In this document: positions 17,290-26,728 of the stretch, piece after piece
How the letters are laid out: each line of letters begins with the position of its first letter
Position numbering within the stretch: the first letter of the stretch is position 1
NCBI RefSeq assembly: GCF_046000175.1
Contig: NZ_JBEOMB010000064.1
Coordinates: 1 to 64,000, forward strand
Source: Rhodoplanes sp046000175
GTDB taxonomy: Bacteria > Pseudomonadota > Alphaproteobacteria > Rhizobiales > Xanthobacteraceae
Direction: 5' to 3'
Length of the DNA: 64,000 bases
Translations under genes and position numbers: made by a program
The notes under the pieces: generated by a model
Databases searched by the model: none
Told to the model about the DNA's origin: nothing
Seen by the model: the letters and a program-made list of their open reading frames with translations, nothing else

Positions 17290-19662
17290 TCAGCGGCGGC
17301 CCTTCTCGGTGCCGCCGCCGCCCAGGCCGGCGCGGCGCAGCGCCTCGGCGAGCGCGTTGTTGCCGGTGTCGCGCTCGTTGACGCGCGGCCCGCCCTTGCC
17401 GCCACCGCCCCGCATGTCGCGCTGGCCGCCGCCGCCGCCGCCGCCCGGCCGGCCGGCGCCGGAGCGCTGCTCCTGCCCGGGCTGATCGTCGAGCCGCATG
17501 GTGAGCGAGATGCGCTTCCTCGGCTTGTCGACCTCCAGCACCTTCACGCGCACGATGTCGCCGGGCTTCGCCACCTCGCGCGGGTCCTTCACGAAGGTCT
17601 TCGACATCGCCGAGACGTGGACGAGCCCGTCCTGGTGCACACCGATGTCGACGAAGGCGCCGAACGCCGCGACGTTGGTGACGACGCCTTCCAGGATCAT
17701 GCCGGGCTTCAGGTCGTCGAGCGTCTCGACGCCCTCCTTGAACTCGGCTGTCTTGAACGCGGGGCGTGGGTCACGGCCCGGCTTCTCCAGCTCCTTCAGA
17801 ATGTCCGTGACGGTCGGCAGGCCGAAGGTCTCGTCGACGAAGCTCTTCGGCTGCAGGCCGCGCAGCGTCGCGCTGTTGCCGATCAACGCCTTGATGTCGC
17901 TCTTGGTCGCCTGGAGGATTCGTCGCACCACCGGGTAGGCCTCGGGATGCACGCCCGAGGCGTCGAGCGGATCCTCACCGTTGCGGATACGCAGGAAGCC
18001 GGCGCACTGCTCGAACGCCTTCGGCCCCAGCCGCGGCACCTCCTTCAGCGCCTTGCGGCTCTTGAACGGGCCGTTGGAGTCGCGGTGCAGCACGATGTTC
18101 TGGGCAAGGCCCGAGCCGATGCCCGACACGCGGGCGAGCAGCGGCGCCGAGGCCGTGTTCACGTCGACGCCGACGGCGTTCACGCAGTCCTCGACGACGG
18201 CGTCGAGCGAGCGGGACAGCTTCGACTCGGAGAGATCGTGCTGATACTGGCCGACGCCGATCGACTTCGGATCGATCTTGACCAGCTCGGCGAGCGGATC
18301 CTGCAGCCGGCGCGCGATCGACACGGCGCCGCGCAGCGTCACGTCGAGCCCGGGCAGCTCCTCCGACGCGAAGGCCGAGGCCGAGTAGACCGAGGCGCCC
18401 GCCTCCGACACGACGATCTTGGACAGCTTCAGCTCGGGGTGCTTTTTGATCAATTCGACCGCGAGCTTGTCGGTCTCGCGCGACGCCGTGCCGTTGCCGA
18501 TGGCGATCAGCTCGACCTTGTGGGCACGGGCGAGGGCCGCCAGCGTCGCGATCGAGGCGTCCCAGCGCCGCTGTGGCTCGTGCGGGAAGATCGCGTCGGT
18601 CGCTACCACCTTGCCGGTGGCGTCGACCACGGCGACCTTGACGCCGGTGCGGTAGCCCGGATCGAGCCCCATGGTGGCGCGGGTGCCGGCCGGGGCGGCG
18701 AGCAGGAGGTCGCGCAGGTTGGCGGCGAACACCCGCACCGCCTCCTCCTCGGCCGCCGTCCACAGGCGCAGCCGCAGGTCGATGGTGAGATGCACGAAGA
18801 TCTTGGTGCGCCACGCCCAGCGCGCCGTGTCGACGAGCCACTTGTCGGCCGGCCGGCCGCGGTCCGCGATGGCGAAGCGGTGCATGATCGAGAGCTCGTA
18901 AGAGGTCGGGCCCGTTCCCGCGTCCTCGCCCTCGATGCGCACGTCGAGCATCTCCTCGCGCTCGCCGCGGAACATCGCGAGGATGCGGTGTGACGGCAGC
19001 TTGGTCAGCGGCTCGGAGAAGTCGAAATAGTCGGAGAACTTGGCGCCCGCCTCGGCCTTGCCGTCGCGCACCTTGGAGACCAGCCTGCCGGTCGACCACA
19101 GCGCCTCGCGCAGCTTGCCGATCAGATCCGCATCCTCGGCGAAGCGCTCCACGAGAATGGCGCGGGCGCCGTCGAGCGCCGCCGCCGCGTCGGCGACGTT
19201 CTTGTCCGGGTTCACGAAGGTGGCGGCGAGCGCCTGCGGGTCGTTGGTCGGATCGGCGAGGAGCTGCTCGGCGAGCGGCGCCAGGCCGGCCTCGCGGGCG
19301 ATCTCCGCCTTGGTGCGGCGCTTCGGCTTGAACGGCAGGTAGATGTCCTCGAGCCGCGCCTTCGAGTCGGCCGCCATGATCTGCGCCTCGAGCGCGTCGT
19401 CGAGCTTGCCCTGCGACTTGATCGACTCGAGGATCGCGGTGCGGCGCTCCTCCAGCTCGCGCAGGTAACGCAGCCGCTCCTCGAGCGTCCGAAGCTGGGA
19501 GTCATCGAGCGCGCCGGTCACCTCCTTGCGATAGCGGGCGATGAACGGCACCGTCGCGCCCCCGTCGAGCAGCTCGACGGCCGCCGCGACCTGCGGCTCG
19601 CGCACCTCCAGCTCCTCGGCGATGCGGCGATTGATGGTTGCGCTCACGTTGGTTGCGCTCAC
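17290..19662 (-). CDS. tex: Tex family transcription accessory / RNA-binding protein
   Basis: A 790-residue Tex protein, a nucleic-acid-binding factor linked to transcription and toxin expression in other bacteria. Order of domains: N-terminal helical Tex region (to about 190), YqgF/RNase H-like core (about 320-450, with LDPGYRTGVKVAVVD), helix-hairpin-helix pair (about 490-570, VNAVGVDVNTASAPLL), and S1 RNA-binding domain (about 640-715, GVVTNVAAFGAFVDIGVHQDGLVHVS). A Gly-rich tail follows. The GTG at 19662 was chosen because a GGGAGGT site lies five bases before it; a second GTG 15 bases on encodes the same SAT repeat. It stands alone. Confidence 0.93.
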   Translation of the reverse strand: MSATNVSATINRRIAEELEVREPQVAAAVELLDGGATVPFIARYRKEVTGALDDSQLRTLEERLRYLRELEERRTAILESIKSQGKLDDALEAQIMAADSKARLEDIYLPFKPKRRTKAEIAREAGLAPLAEQLLADPTNDPQALAATFVNPDKNVADAAAALDGARAILVERFAEDADLIGKLREALWSTGRLVSKVRDGKAEAGAKFSDYFDFSEPLTKLPSHRILAMFRGEREEMLDVRIEGEDAGTGPTSYELSIMHRFAIADRGRPADKWLVDTARWAWRTKIFVHLTIDLRLRLWTAAEEEAVRVFAANLRDLLLAAPAGTRATMGLDPGYRTGVKVAVVDATGKVVATDAIFPHEPQRRWDASIATLAALARAHKVELIAIGNGTASRETDKLAVELIKKHPELKLSKIVVSEAGASVYSASAFASEELPGLDVTLRGAVSIARRLQDPLAELVKIDPKSIGVGQYQHDLSESKLSRSLDAVVEDCVNAVGVDVNTASAPLLARVSGIGSGLAQNIVLHRDSNGPFKSRKALKEVPRLGPKAFEQCAGFLRIRNGEDPLDASGVHPEAYPVVRRILQATKSDIKALIGNSATLRGLQPKSFVDETFGLPTVTDILKELEKPGRDPRPAFKTAEFKEGVETLDDLKPGMILEGVVTNVAAFGAFVDIGVHQDGLVHVSAMSKTFVKDPREVAKPGDIVRVKVLEVDKPRKRISLTMRLDDQPGQEQRSGAGRPGGGGGGGQRDMRGGGGKGGPRVNERDTGNNALAEALRRAGLGGGGTEKGRR

Positions 19663-19876
19663 TCGGACCTCCCGACCCTCGGCCGGCGCGGGCGGAGGCC
19701 GCGGCGCCGGGGTCCGGGGTATGCCGGAGGCCGGCACGATTCCGCAACCCCCCTGGCCGGGGGGCCCCCGAGGGGGACGGCCGCCATCCTTGCTCCCCGC
19801 GCGCGGTGCGTCCGGCTCGTCGCGCAGCGGCGAGCCGGACGAGGGGCCTATCGACACGGCAGAGACTCGCGGCGAC

Positions 19877-19945
19877 GCCCCCTCACCCGACCCTCGTGCT
19901 GTCGCGCGAGGGCCGACCTCTCCCCGCACGCGGGGAGAGGTGAAA
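19877..19945. repeat. Intergenic palindromic repeat, family B (copy 2)
   Basis: It shares CCCCTCACCC and CTCTCCCCGCACGCGGGGAGAG with 16-77. The inner hairpin differs (CCCTCGTGCTGTCGCGCGAGGG). It lies between tex and the short-chain dehydrogenase gene, both on the minus strand. Confidence 0.6.
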
Positions 19946-19959
19946 GGAGGCGCTTTTCG

Positions 19960-20712
19960 TCACACGGCCGTGTAGCCGCCGTCGATCAGGAGGTCGGAAC
20001 CGGTCATGAACGAGGATTCGTCGCTCGCCAGGAACACGGCGCCACCGGCGATCTCGTCGGGCCGGCCGAGCCGGCCGAGCAGCGTGTGGTGGCTGGCGCG
20101 GGCCGCCTCCCGGGTCGCGAAGTTCTTCAGGTAGCGGCCGGTCTCGATCGGCCCGGGCGACAGCGTGTTGACCCGGATGTTCTGGTCCGCGTGGTCGACC
20201 GCCATGGCCTTGGCGAGCTGCACCAGCGCGCCCTTGGCGGCGCAGTACCAGGGCCGGCCCGGCCGGGCGACGCGCGCCTGCTGCGAGGCGACCAGCACGA
20301 TGCTGCCGCCGCCGCCGCGCTCCATCACCGGGATCGCGTGCTTCGACAACAGGAACGAGGCGTCGAGATTGACCGCGAAGGTGCGCCGCCAGTCGGCGAG
20401 CGACAGGGTGGTGAGCGGCGCCAGCGGCAGGTCGAGCACGGCGTTCGACACCAATACGTGGAGCCCGCCGAACTCCGCCACGGCGCGCGCCACTGCGGCC
20501 TCGGCGGTCGCCTCCTCGGCGACGTCGGCGGCGAGCCCCACGATGCGGCCCCCGGCTCCGCTCACCTCGGCGACAAGTCCGTCGAGCGGTCCGGCAGCGA
20601 TGTCGACGGCGACGACGGCGGCGCCCTCGGCCGCGAAGGCGCGGCAGATCGCGGCCCCGATGCCGGCGCCCGCTCCGGTGACGACGGCGACCTTCCCCTG
20701 CAGTCGAGCCAT
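19960..20712 (-). CDS. Short-chain dehydrogenase/reductase (SDR)
   Basis: A 250-residue classical SDR. The cofactor motif TGAGAGIG is at residues 12-19, the NNAG-like block is degenerate (VSNAVLDLP), and the active-site pair is Y-x-x-x-K in WYCAAKGAL near residue 155 with the Ser in VLVASQQ. The C-terminus has the usual FLASDESSFMTGSDLLIDGGY. The ATG at 20712 is preceded by AGAGGAAAA. The Asp in the second beta strand (AVDIA) suggests NAD rather than NADP. Substrate unknown. Confidence 0.88.
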   Translation of the reverse strand: MARLQGKVAVVTGAGAGIGAAICRAFAAEGAAVVAVDIAAGPLDGLVAEVSGAGGRIVGLAADVAEEATAEAAVARAVAEFGGLHVLVSNAVLDLPLAPLTTLSLADWRRTFAVNLDASFLLSKHAIPVMERGGGGSIVLVASQQARVARPGRPWYCAAKGALVQLAKAMAVDHADQNIRVNTLSPGPIETGRYLKNFATREAARASHHTLLGRLGRPDEIAGGAVFLASDESSFMTGSDLLIDGGYTAV

Positions 20713-21024
20713 GGCGTTTTCCTCTTGTTTTGCTTTCGGTTCCCCCCTCTTACAGGGCGGCCGGAACGACGCGGAAGCGGCGCGGCCGGCGGATCTGCCC
20801 CGCGGTTTCGGCTGGGCGACGGCAGCCGTTGCCCGCGGACGGTGCGTTCGCAATAGGCAATCCCCCGTTTCATGGGCTAGCCGTTAACGGCTTTTCAGCG
20901 AGCTGTGTGCAAGAGTCACGCTCCGACGCGGTCGATCGCACCCGCGACGACCGTCCGGCCGCCGAGGCGGCGGTTGCGCGCTGCCTCCGCCGGACGAACG
21001 TCGACCCGAGCCAGACAGGAGACG
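20713..21024. other. 312-bp divergent promoter region
   Basis: It separates the SDR gene (minus) from the receiver-domain gene (plus). The reading frame of the latter is open through part of it but has no family resemblance there. No repeat, RNA gene or clear promoter motif was seen. Confidence 0.35.
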
Positions 21025-21534
21025 GTGGTGCCGACCCGCGCGACCCCGCTGCGGCCAGAGCCTTGCGGCCAGACCTGGAAACGCGGCCTGCTGGTGATCG
21101 ACGACGACCCGGCGGTGTGCCGGACCGTCTGCGCCATCGCCGACCGCACCGGCTGGGCCGCCGTGGCGGCCGCCCGCTTCACCGACGCCGAGACGTTGCT
21201 CGGCACCGAGAACTTCGACTGCATCATCACCGACCTCTCGGTCGACGGCGCACCCGTGGCCGGCTTCCTGCGCACGCTGGCGAATCTCTGCTACACGGCG
21301 CCGGTGCTGCTGATCGGCACCGGCAACCGCGCGCACCGCTTCGCCGCCGCCGACTTCGCCTGGGGGCTCGGGCTCAACACCTGCTACCCGATCGGCAAGC
21401 CGCTGGTCGTCGCCGGCCTCTCCGGGCGCCTCGCCCGCATCGGCGGCCGCCTCCAGGACGGCATCGTCGGCTGCTGCTTCGCCGACTGCCACTGGCGCAA
21501 GGCGGTCGAGGCGCCCGACGCGATCAGCGCGTGA
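21025..21534 (+). CDS. Stand-alone response-regulator receiver-like protein
   Basis: About 169 residues. A receiver fold covers residues 18-145: acidic pocket IDDDPAV, phosphoacceptor Asp in CIITDLSVDG, and the conserved Lys in YPIGKPLVV. The expected Thr/Ser (LLIGTGN) is present. After this is a short Cys-rich tail (GCCFADCHW) instead of an output domain. The start is one of two adjacent GTG codons at 21025/21028, behind AGGAGA; the longer ATG frame from 20905 is less likely. No kinase gene is close. It may act in a phosphorelay or by protein contact, which is inference. Confidence 0.7.
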   Translation: MVPTRATPLRPEPCGQTWKRGLLVIDDDPAVCRTVCAIADRTGWAAVAAARFTDAETLLGTENFDCIITDLSVDGAPVAGFLRTLANLCYTAPVLLIGTGNRAHRFAAADFAWGLGLNTCYPIGKPLVVAGLSGRLARIGGRLQDGIVGCCFADCHWRKAVEAPDAISA

Positions 21535-21608
21535 TCGGCGGGACCGGGCGCTGGGCAGCGACAGACGGCACATCGTATCCTCGCGTGACGTGCGCGACGA
21601 CGAGAACG

Positions 21609-21650
21609 CGTCATTCCGGGGCGGCGCGCAGCGCCGAACCCGGAATGACG
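21609..21650. repeat. Intergenic palindrome (family D)
   Basis: CGTCATTCCGGG and CCCGGAATGACG are perfect 12-bp arms around GCGGCGCGCAGCGCCGAA, which itself can form an inner hairpin. This CGTCATTCCGGG form is a very common intergenic element in Bradyrhizobium-like genomes. It lies 24 bases before the AI-2E permease start. Confidence 0.75.
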
Positions 21651-21673
21651 ACGATCCAGCTTCCGGAAGCGAC

Positions 21674-22711
21674 ATGACGCCGAACCGCGGACACCTGACC
21701 CTGCTGGCCGTGTGCACCATCGTGCTGGTGTGCATCGCGCTCTATTACGGCCGCGTGATCCTGGCGCCCGTGGCGTTCGGCATCTTCGTCGTCGCGGTCG
21801 CCTGGCCCGTGCAGGCGACGCTGCAGACGCGGCTGCCGCGCCTCGTCGCGCTGCTGATCACGGTCGTCGCCGTCGCCGTGGTGCTGACCGGGCTCGCCAC
21901 CATGATCGGCTGGGGCTTCGGCCGCGCCGCCCGCTGGCTGATCGCCGACACGGCGCGGTTCCAGGCGATGTATCAGGAGGCGACCGTCTGGCTGGAGGGT
22001 CACGGCTTCGCCGTCACGGGCGTGTTCTCGGACATGCTCAGCCCGAGCTGGATGGTGGGCGCGATCCAGACCGTCGCGTCGCGCCTGCAGAGCGTCGCGA
22101 GCTTTTCCGTGGTCGCGCTGGTGTTCCTGATTCTGGGTCTGCTCGAGGTCGAAGACACGGCGAAAAAGCTCGTCGCGATCGGCGCCGAGCGGCTGGTGCG
22201 GGCCGGCGCCGCGACCGCCGCCAAGCTGCAGACCTACATGCTGGTGCGCACCGTGATGAGCGTGATCACGGGCGCTCTGGTCGCCGGCTTCGCATTCGCC
22301 ATCGGCCTCCCGCTCTATGCCGAATGGGGCGTCATCGCCTTCGCGCTCAACTACATTCCGTTCATCGGGCCGTTCGTCGCCACGCTCGCGCCGACCCTGT
22401 TCGCGCTGGCGCATTTCCAGTCGTGGGAGACGATGCTGGTCGTCTTCGCCGCCCTCAACCTGATCCAGTTCGTGGTCGGCAGCTATCTGGAGCCGCGGGT
22501 CGCCGGCAGCCGGCTGTCGCTGTCGCCCTTCGTGGTGCTGCTCGCCGTGTTCCTGTGGAGCTTCCTGTGGGGCATCGCCGGCGCCTTCATGGGCGTGCCG
22601 ATCGTCATCGCGATCCTCACCGTGTGCGAGCAGTATCCGGCGAGCCGCTGGGTCGCGACGCTGCTGGCCGGCGAGCCGGACGAGACGGCGGAGGAGAAGA
22701 CACCGTCCTGA
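21674..22711 (+). CDS. AI-2E family transporter (PerM-like)
   Basis: A 345-residue membrane protein of the AI-2E/PerM superfamily. The N-terminus has three close membrane helices (residues 5-85), then a soluble amphipathic region (90-150), then four or five helices. The signature stretches WGVIAFALNYIPFIGPFVA (near 220) and YLEPRVAGSRLSLSPFVVLLAVFLWSFLWGIAGAFMGVP are both present as family-level similarity. The ATG at 21674 begins directly at the homologous part. Members export diverse small molecules or exchange sodium and protons; the substrate here is unknown. Confidence 0.88.
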   Translation: MTPNRGHLTLLAVCTIVLVCIALYYGRVILAPVAFGIFVVAVAWPVQATLQTRLPRLVALLITVVAVAVVLTGLATMIGWGFGRAARWLIADTARFQAMYQEATVWLEGHGFAVTGVFSDMLSPSWMVGAIQTVASRLQSVASFSVVALVFLILGLLEVEDTAKKLVAIGAERLVRAGAATAAKLQTYMLVRTVMSVITGALVAGFAFAIGLPLYAEWGVIAFALNYIPFIGPFVATLAPTLFALAHFQSWETMLVVFAALNLIQFVVGSYLEPRVAGSRLSLSPFVVLLAVFLWSFLWGIAGAFMGVPIVIAILTVCEQYPASRWVATLLAGEPDETAEEKTPS

Positions 22712-22742
22712 TCATGTCCGACAGAAGGCGCCGCCACACGCT

Positions 22743-22824
22743 CCGCTCATTCCCGGGCAAGCGGGAATCCAGGAGCGTCTCTTCCGTGTGGCCCCTGGGT
22801 CCCCGCCTTCGCGGGGACGAGCGG
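22743..22824. repeat. Intergenic palindromic repeat, family A (copy 2, opposite orientation)
   Basis: Reads CCGCTCATTCCCGGGCAAGCGGGAATCCAGG, a spacer, then CCCTGGGTCCCCGCCTTCGCGGGGACGAGCGG. Compared with 2549-2628 the 'ATTCCCG' and 'GTCCCCG' ends are swapped, so this copy is inverted. It lies between the convergent AI-2E and metallophosphoesterase genes. Confidence 0.8.
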
Positions 22825-22847
22825 ACGGTCGACGCACGAGGATTACG

Positions 22848-24632
22848 TCACCCCTCCGCCTCGCCCGGAATCACGATCCGGTCCGGCGCGAGCAGATGCA
22901 GCCGGCCCTCCGCGTCGCGCGCCAGGGTGTGGATGTAGAAGGCGGTGTCGCGGTCGTTGGTCGCGCCCATCACGGGCGACGGCGCCGAGACGATGGTGAG
23001 ATCCCCGCAAGTCCCGATCCAGTCGACGTGACGATGGCCGTGCATCACCACGGCGTCGGGCACCAGTTTCTGGAGGCGGCGGACGAACCAGGTGCCGTTG
23101 ACCAGCGCGGTGCCGATCCGCTCGGACAGCTCCTTGGCCGGCATCGGATACTCGACCACGTGATGATGCAGGGCGACGAGCCAGCACGCCGCCGGATGCG
23201 CCTCGATCGCGATCTCCACGCCGCGCATCTGCTCGGCCGTGACGAGGCCGAGCGCGTTGGTGAAGGAGAAATGCGTGTCGGCGTTGGAGTCGAGCAACAC
23301 GACGCCGAGGCCGTCCGGAGTCTCGGGCGGCAGCACCAGCGGGAACGACTGCGCCCACACGTCGGCGACGGCCGGCACGTCGCGCAGCGCCGCCCGATCG
23401 GCGAAGCTCGCGAGCATCTTTCGATGCGGCGCCAGCGCGGTGTCCAAGGTCGGCCCGATCTTTCGCGCCTGGAGATCGACGACGTTGACACGGCTCCCCT
23501 GGACGGCCGCGATGGCGGAGAGCGTGCGCACCTGGCGGAGCCGCTTGATCGGGCTGAACGGCAGGTCGAGCCGGGCCGGGTTGGCACGATCGACGACGTT
23601 GACGTCGTGATTGCCGGGCTGGATCAGGAGCCGCGCGGCGAGATCGGGATAAGGTGTCAGCGCGTCGAAGAACTCGGCCCATTCGGCCGAGCGGCCCGCG
23701 TCCGTCACGTCGCCCGTGATCAGCACGAGGTCGAGCGGCTCGCTCGCATGGATCTCGGCGAGCCGGGCGAGCACGCGATGCAGCCGGCCGTTGCCGCGCG
23801 GTCCGGCGCGGCCGCATTCGATCCGAAAGCCCCACCGCTCGCCGACGATGTGAATGTCGGAGAGATGCGCGACCCGCCAGCGCCGAGCCACCGGTCGAGG
23901 TGTCGCGTCCGGTGACGCCTCGTCCGGCCCAGCCTCGCCCGCCTTCACCGAGAAGCGGCGCGTGCGCGGCTGGTCCATGGTGGCGTCGGCGATGCCCCAC
24001 ACGGCCGCGGCGGCCGCGAAGTAGCCGACGATCAGCACGGCCGCGTTGGCGGCACCGGCGGCGGCGAGGCGCAGCGGCGCGGCGAGATCCGCCATGCTGC
24101 CGCTCCAGCGGGTCGACGGCCACAGCCAGACGACGAGCAGCACGGCCGGCACCGCGACCGCGAGGCCGGCGACGGCCGCGGTCGCAGCCCGCAGCCGCGC
24201 CCGGCGCGCCTGTCCGGCGCCTTTCGCCAGCACGGCCTCGGCGAGATGACGCAGCCCCTCGCGGGCGAGCGCATAGATCGGCTGCACGGCGAGCGACGTC
24301 AGCGCCCAGAAGCTGCCCTCGGCGATGCGGACGAGCCGGCGTCCGCCATACCAGCCGAGCGCCAGCACGGCGGCGAGCACCAGCGCCGACCACACGCCGG
24401 AGACGGCGTATGCGACTTTGGTCGAAACCGTCGACAGCCAGACCGAGGCGAGCAGCGGCGCGACGCCGAGCAAGAGCGCCGGCACGCCGATCAGCCACAC
24501 CCACGCGACCACGAGCTTCGGCAGGCTGATCTCGGCCAGAAGACTGCCGGCGAGCGACAGGAGCGAGCGCTGCTTGGTGCTGGAGGCGTCGTCCTCGGCG
24601 TCGCCGTCTCGCGGATCCGTGATCGGCTGCAT
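22848..24632 (-). CDS. Membrane-anchored metallophosphoesterase
   Basis: A 594-residue protein. Residues about 40-225 carry four to six hydrophobic segments; the remainder is a calcineurin-like phosphoesterase. All metal-site motifs are visible: D-x-H in HLSDIHIVG, GDVTDAG, GNHDV, HHH in LVALHHHVVEY, and HGHRH. Such enzymes hydrolyse phosphomonoesters, phosphodiesters or pyrophosphates; nothing here tells which. The membrane part and long linker place the catalytic domain at the inner membrane, side not determined. No partner gene is adjacent. Confidence 0.85.
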   Translation of the reverse strand: MQPITDPRDGDAEDDASSTKQRSLLSLAGSLLAEISLPKLVVAWVWLIGVPALLLGVAPLLASVWLSTVSTKVAYAVSGVWSALVLAAVLALGWYGGRRLVRIAEGSFWALTSLAVQPIYALAREGLRHLAEAVLAKGAGQARRARLRAATAAVAGLAVAVPAVLLVVWLWPSTRWSGSMADLAAPLRLAAAGAANAAVLIVGYFAAAAAVWGIADATMDQPRTRRFSVKAGEAGPDEASPDATPRPVARRWRVAHLSDIHIVGERWGFRIECGRAGPRGNGRLHRVLARLAEIHASEPLDLVLITGDVTDAGRSAEWAEFFDALTPYPDLAARLLIQPGNHDVNVVDRANPARLDLPFSPIKRLRQVRTLSAIAAVQGSRVNVVDLQARKIGPTLDTALAPHRKMLASFADRAALRDVPAVADVWAQSFPLVLPPETPDGLGVVLLDSNADTHFSFTNALGLVTAEQMRGVEIAIEAHPAACWLVALHHHVVEYPMPAKELSERIGTALVNGTWFVRRLQKLVPDAVVMHGHRHVDWIGTCGDLTIVSAPSPVMGATNDRDTAFYIHTLARDAEGRLHLLAPDRIVIPGEAEG

Positions 24633-24818
24633 GGCAGGTGCTCCGATGCGCCGAGGCGGGCGCCATTGACGACGGGGTGCAGCGCACCCAACTCAACCGC
24701 GGACGCCGCAACGCCGGCGGTTCCGACCCCGTGCCCGCCGCGCGCCCCGCGCGGTGCGTCTCCTCGCATGCAATCCACACGCGATCAACGTAAGACGCGA
24801 TCAACGAAGGACATCACG

Positions 24819-25922
24819 ATGGCCACTCCCGCATCCTCGGGCAAGTTGTTCGAGCCGTTCCGGCTCGGCGGGATGAAGCTTCCCAACCGCATCGTCATGG
24901 CGCCGCTGACGCGCAACCGCGCCGTTGCCGGCAACGTGCCGGGCCCGCTCGCCGCGACCTATTACGCGCAGCGTGCCTCGGCCGGCCTGCTGATCACCGA
25001 GGCGAGCCAGATCATGCCGGAGGGCCAGGGCTACGAGGCGACGCCCGGCATCCATTCGAAGGAGCAGATCGCCGGCTGGCGCACCGTCACGGACGCCGTG
25101 CATGCAAAGGGCGGCCGCATCGTCATCCAGCTCTGGCATGTCGGGCGCGTCTCGCACGTGTCGCTGCAGCCGGGCGGCCGCGCGCCGGTCGCGCCGTCGG
25201 CCATCGCTGCGAAGACGAAGACGTGGGTCGGCGGCCAGTTCGTCGAGACCTCGACGCCGCGGGCGCTGCGCACCGAGGAGCTGCCCGGCATCGTCGCGGC
25301 GTATCGCCAGGCCGCCGCCAACGCGATTGCGGCCGGCTTCGACGGCGTCGAGGTGCACGCCGCGAACGGCTACCTGCTCGACCAGTTCCTGCGCGATGGC
25401 ACCAACCAGCGCAGCGACGAGTACGGCGGATCGCTGGAGAACCGCGTGCGGCTGACGCTCGAGGTGCTCGCCGCCGTCATCGACGAGATCGGCCGCGAGC
25501 GCACCGGCATCCGCATCTCGCCGGTGTCGCCGGCCAACGATATCGTCGACAGCGATCCGGCCGCCCTGTTCGGCCATCTGGTCGCCCGCATGAACACGCT
25601 CGCCCCGGCCTTCCTGCACGTCATCGAGGGAGCGACCGGCGGGCCGCGCGACAACGCGCCGTTCGACTGGACGGCGCTGCGCCGCGCCTTCAAGGGCGCC
25701 TATGTCGCGAACAACGGCTACACGCCCGCACTCGCCGAGGCGGCCCTCGCAGAAGGCCGGGCGGATCTCGTCGCCTTCGGCAAGGCCTACATCGCCAATC
25801 CGGATCTGGTCGAGCGCCTGCGCCGCGGCGCGCCCCTGAACCCGCCGGATCAGACGACGTTCTACGGTGGCGGCGCGAAGGGCTACACCGACTACCCGGT
25901 CCTGCAGCCGCAGCCGGCGTAA
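24819..25922 (+). CDS. Alkene reductase, Old Yellow Enzyme family
   Basis: A 367-residue FMN-dependent ene-reductase (N-ethylmaleimide reductase group). The barrel opens with LFEPFRLGGMKLPNRIVMAPLTRNRA; the substrate-binding pair is in VEVHAANGYLLDQFLRDGTNQRSDEYGGSLENR (given as family match), and the FMN phosphate site is near AFGKAYIANPDL. These enzymes reduce activated C=C bonds using NAD(P)H. The ATG at 24819 has AAGGACAT upstream. Single gene; physiological substrate unknown. Confidence 0.92.
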   Translation: MATPASSGKLFEPFRLGGMKLPNRIVMAPLTRNRAVAGNVPGPLAATYYAQRASAGLLITEASQIMPEGQGYEATPGIHSKEQIAGWRTVTDAVHAKGGRIVIQLWHVGRVSHVSLQPGGRAPVAPSAIAAKTKTWVGGQFVETSTPRALRTEELPGIVAAYRQAAANAIAAGFDGVEVHAANGYLLDQFLRDGTNQRSDEYGGSLENRVRLTLEVLAAVIDEIGRERTGIRISPVSPANDIVDSDPAALFGHLVARMNTLAPAFLHVIEGATGGPRDNAPFDWTALRRAFKGAYVANNGYTPALAEAALAEGRADLVAFGKAYIANPDLVERLRRGAPLNPPDQTTFYGGGAKGYTDYPVLQPQPA

Positions 25923-26083
25923 GGCGTCCACGACGCCGGCGGGAGACGTCGCGCCCGGGCTCCGGCCCTGGCGGCGTCTCCCCCCCCCGTGCGCGGCTTC
26001 GACTTTCGCGCCGGCGCGTTCTATGGACGACGGCATGGGCGCGGTGCGGCGGACGTCTCGCGGCCAGGACGCGGGGACGGCCG

Positions 26084-26704
26084 ATGCATGTGGTGCTGCT
26101 GGGCGACACGGTCTTCGACCCGGGCGCCGATGTCGGATCGAGCGGCGGCGTGCTCGCGGCGCTCCGTCGCGTCCTGCCCGCCGGTGCGGCCGCCTCCAGC
26201 CTGGCGCGTGACGGCGCCGCGATCGACGATCTCCCGGCCCAGCTCACCCGCCTGCCGGCGGACGTGACCCATCTCGTCGTCAGCATCGGCGGCGCCGACG
26301 CGATCGCGGCGCTGGCGGGGGTGACGGACCCCGTCGCGACGGTGGGCGACTCGCTCGATCGCCTCGCCGCGGCCCGCGACCGCTTCGCCGGCCGCTACGC
26401 CGCCGTGGCCGACGCGCTGAAGGCGACCCATCGGCCCGTGGCGCTGTGCACGATGTGGCGGCCGTCGGCGCGCGAGGATCGGTTCGCCCGCGCGGCGGGC
26501 GTCGGGATCGACCTTCTCGACAACGCGATCGTCCGGATCGCGCTCGCCCGCGGGCTCGCGCTGATCGATCTCCGGCTGGTCTGTCCGGGCGAGGACGATT
26601 TCGACCTCGCGGGCACGCCGTCGGCCCGCGGATGCGCCAAGACCGCCTCGGCCGTCGTCCGCTTCGTCGATCGCACCACGCCTGCGCCGACCGTGATCAT
26701 CTGA
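26084..26704 (+). CDS. SGNH/GDSL-hydrolase-like protein with altered catalytic positions
   Basis: A 206-residue protein with the SGNH fold pattern: block I LLGDTVFDPGA, a DGAAIDDLPAQL strand-helix unit, block III VSIGGADAIAAL, and a late LIDLRLVCPGEDDF block. In active relatives block I reads GDS and block III GGND; here Ser is Thr and Asn is Ala, so the usual nucleophile and oxyanion residue are missing. The last two residues before the end give no clear DxxH. It may be inactive or use Thr. The ATG at 26084 gives the family start. It stands alone, convergent with the exporter gene. Confidence 0.6.
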   Translation: MHVVLLGDTVFDPGADVGSSGGVLAALRRVLPAGAAASSLARDGAAIDDLPAQLTRLPADVTHLVVSIGGADAIAALAGVTDPVATVGDSLDRLAAARDRFAGRYAAVADALKATHRPVALCTMWRPSAREDRFARAAGVGIDLLDNAIVRIALARGLALIDLRLVCPGEDDFDLAGTPSARGCAKTASAVVRFVDRTTPAPTVII

Positions 26705-26728
26705 CCCGACGCCGCGCCGTTCCTGGGA

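Noticed and set aside
19663..19929. 89-residue upstream extension of Tex
   Set aside because: Low-complexity Gly/Pro/Ala translation; the GTG at 19662 has a strong GGGAGGT site and begins the conserved Tex start.
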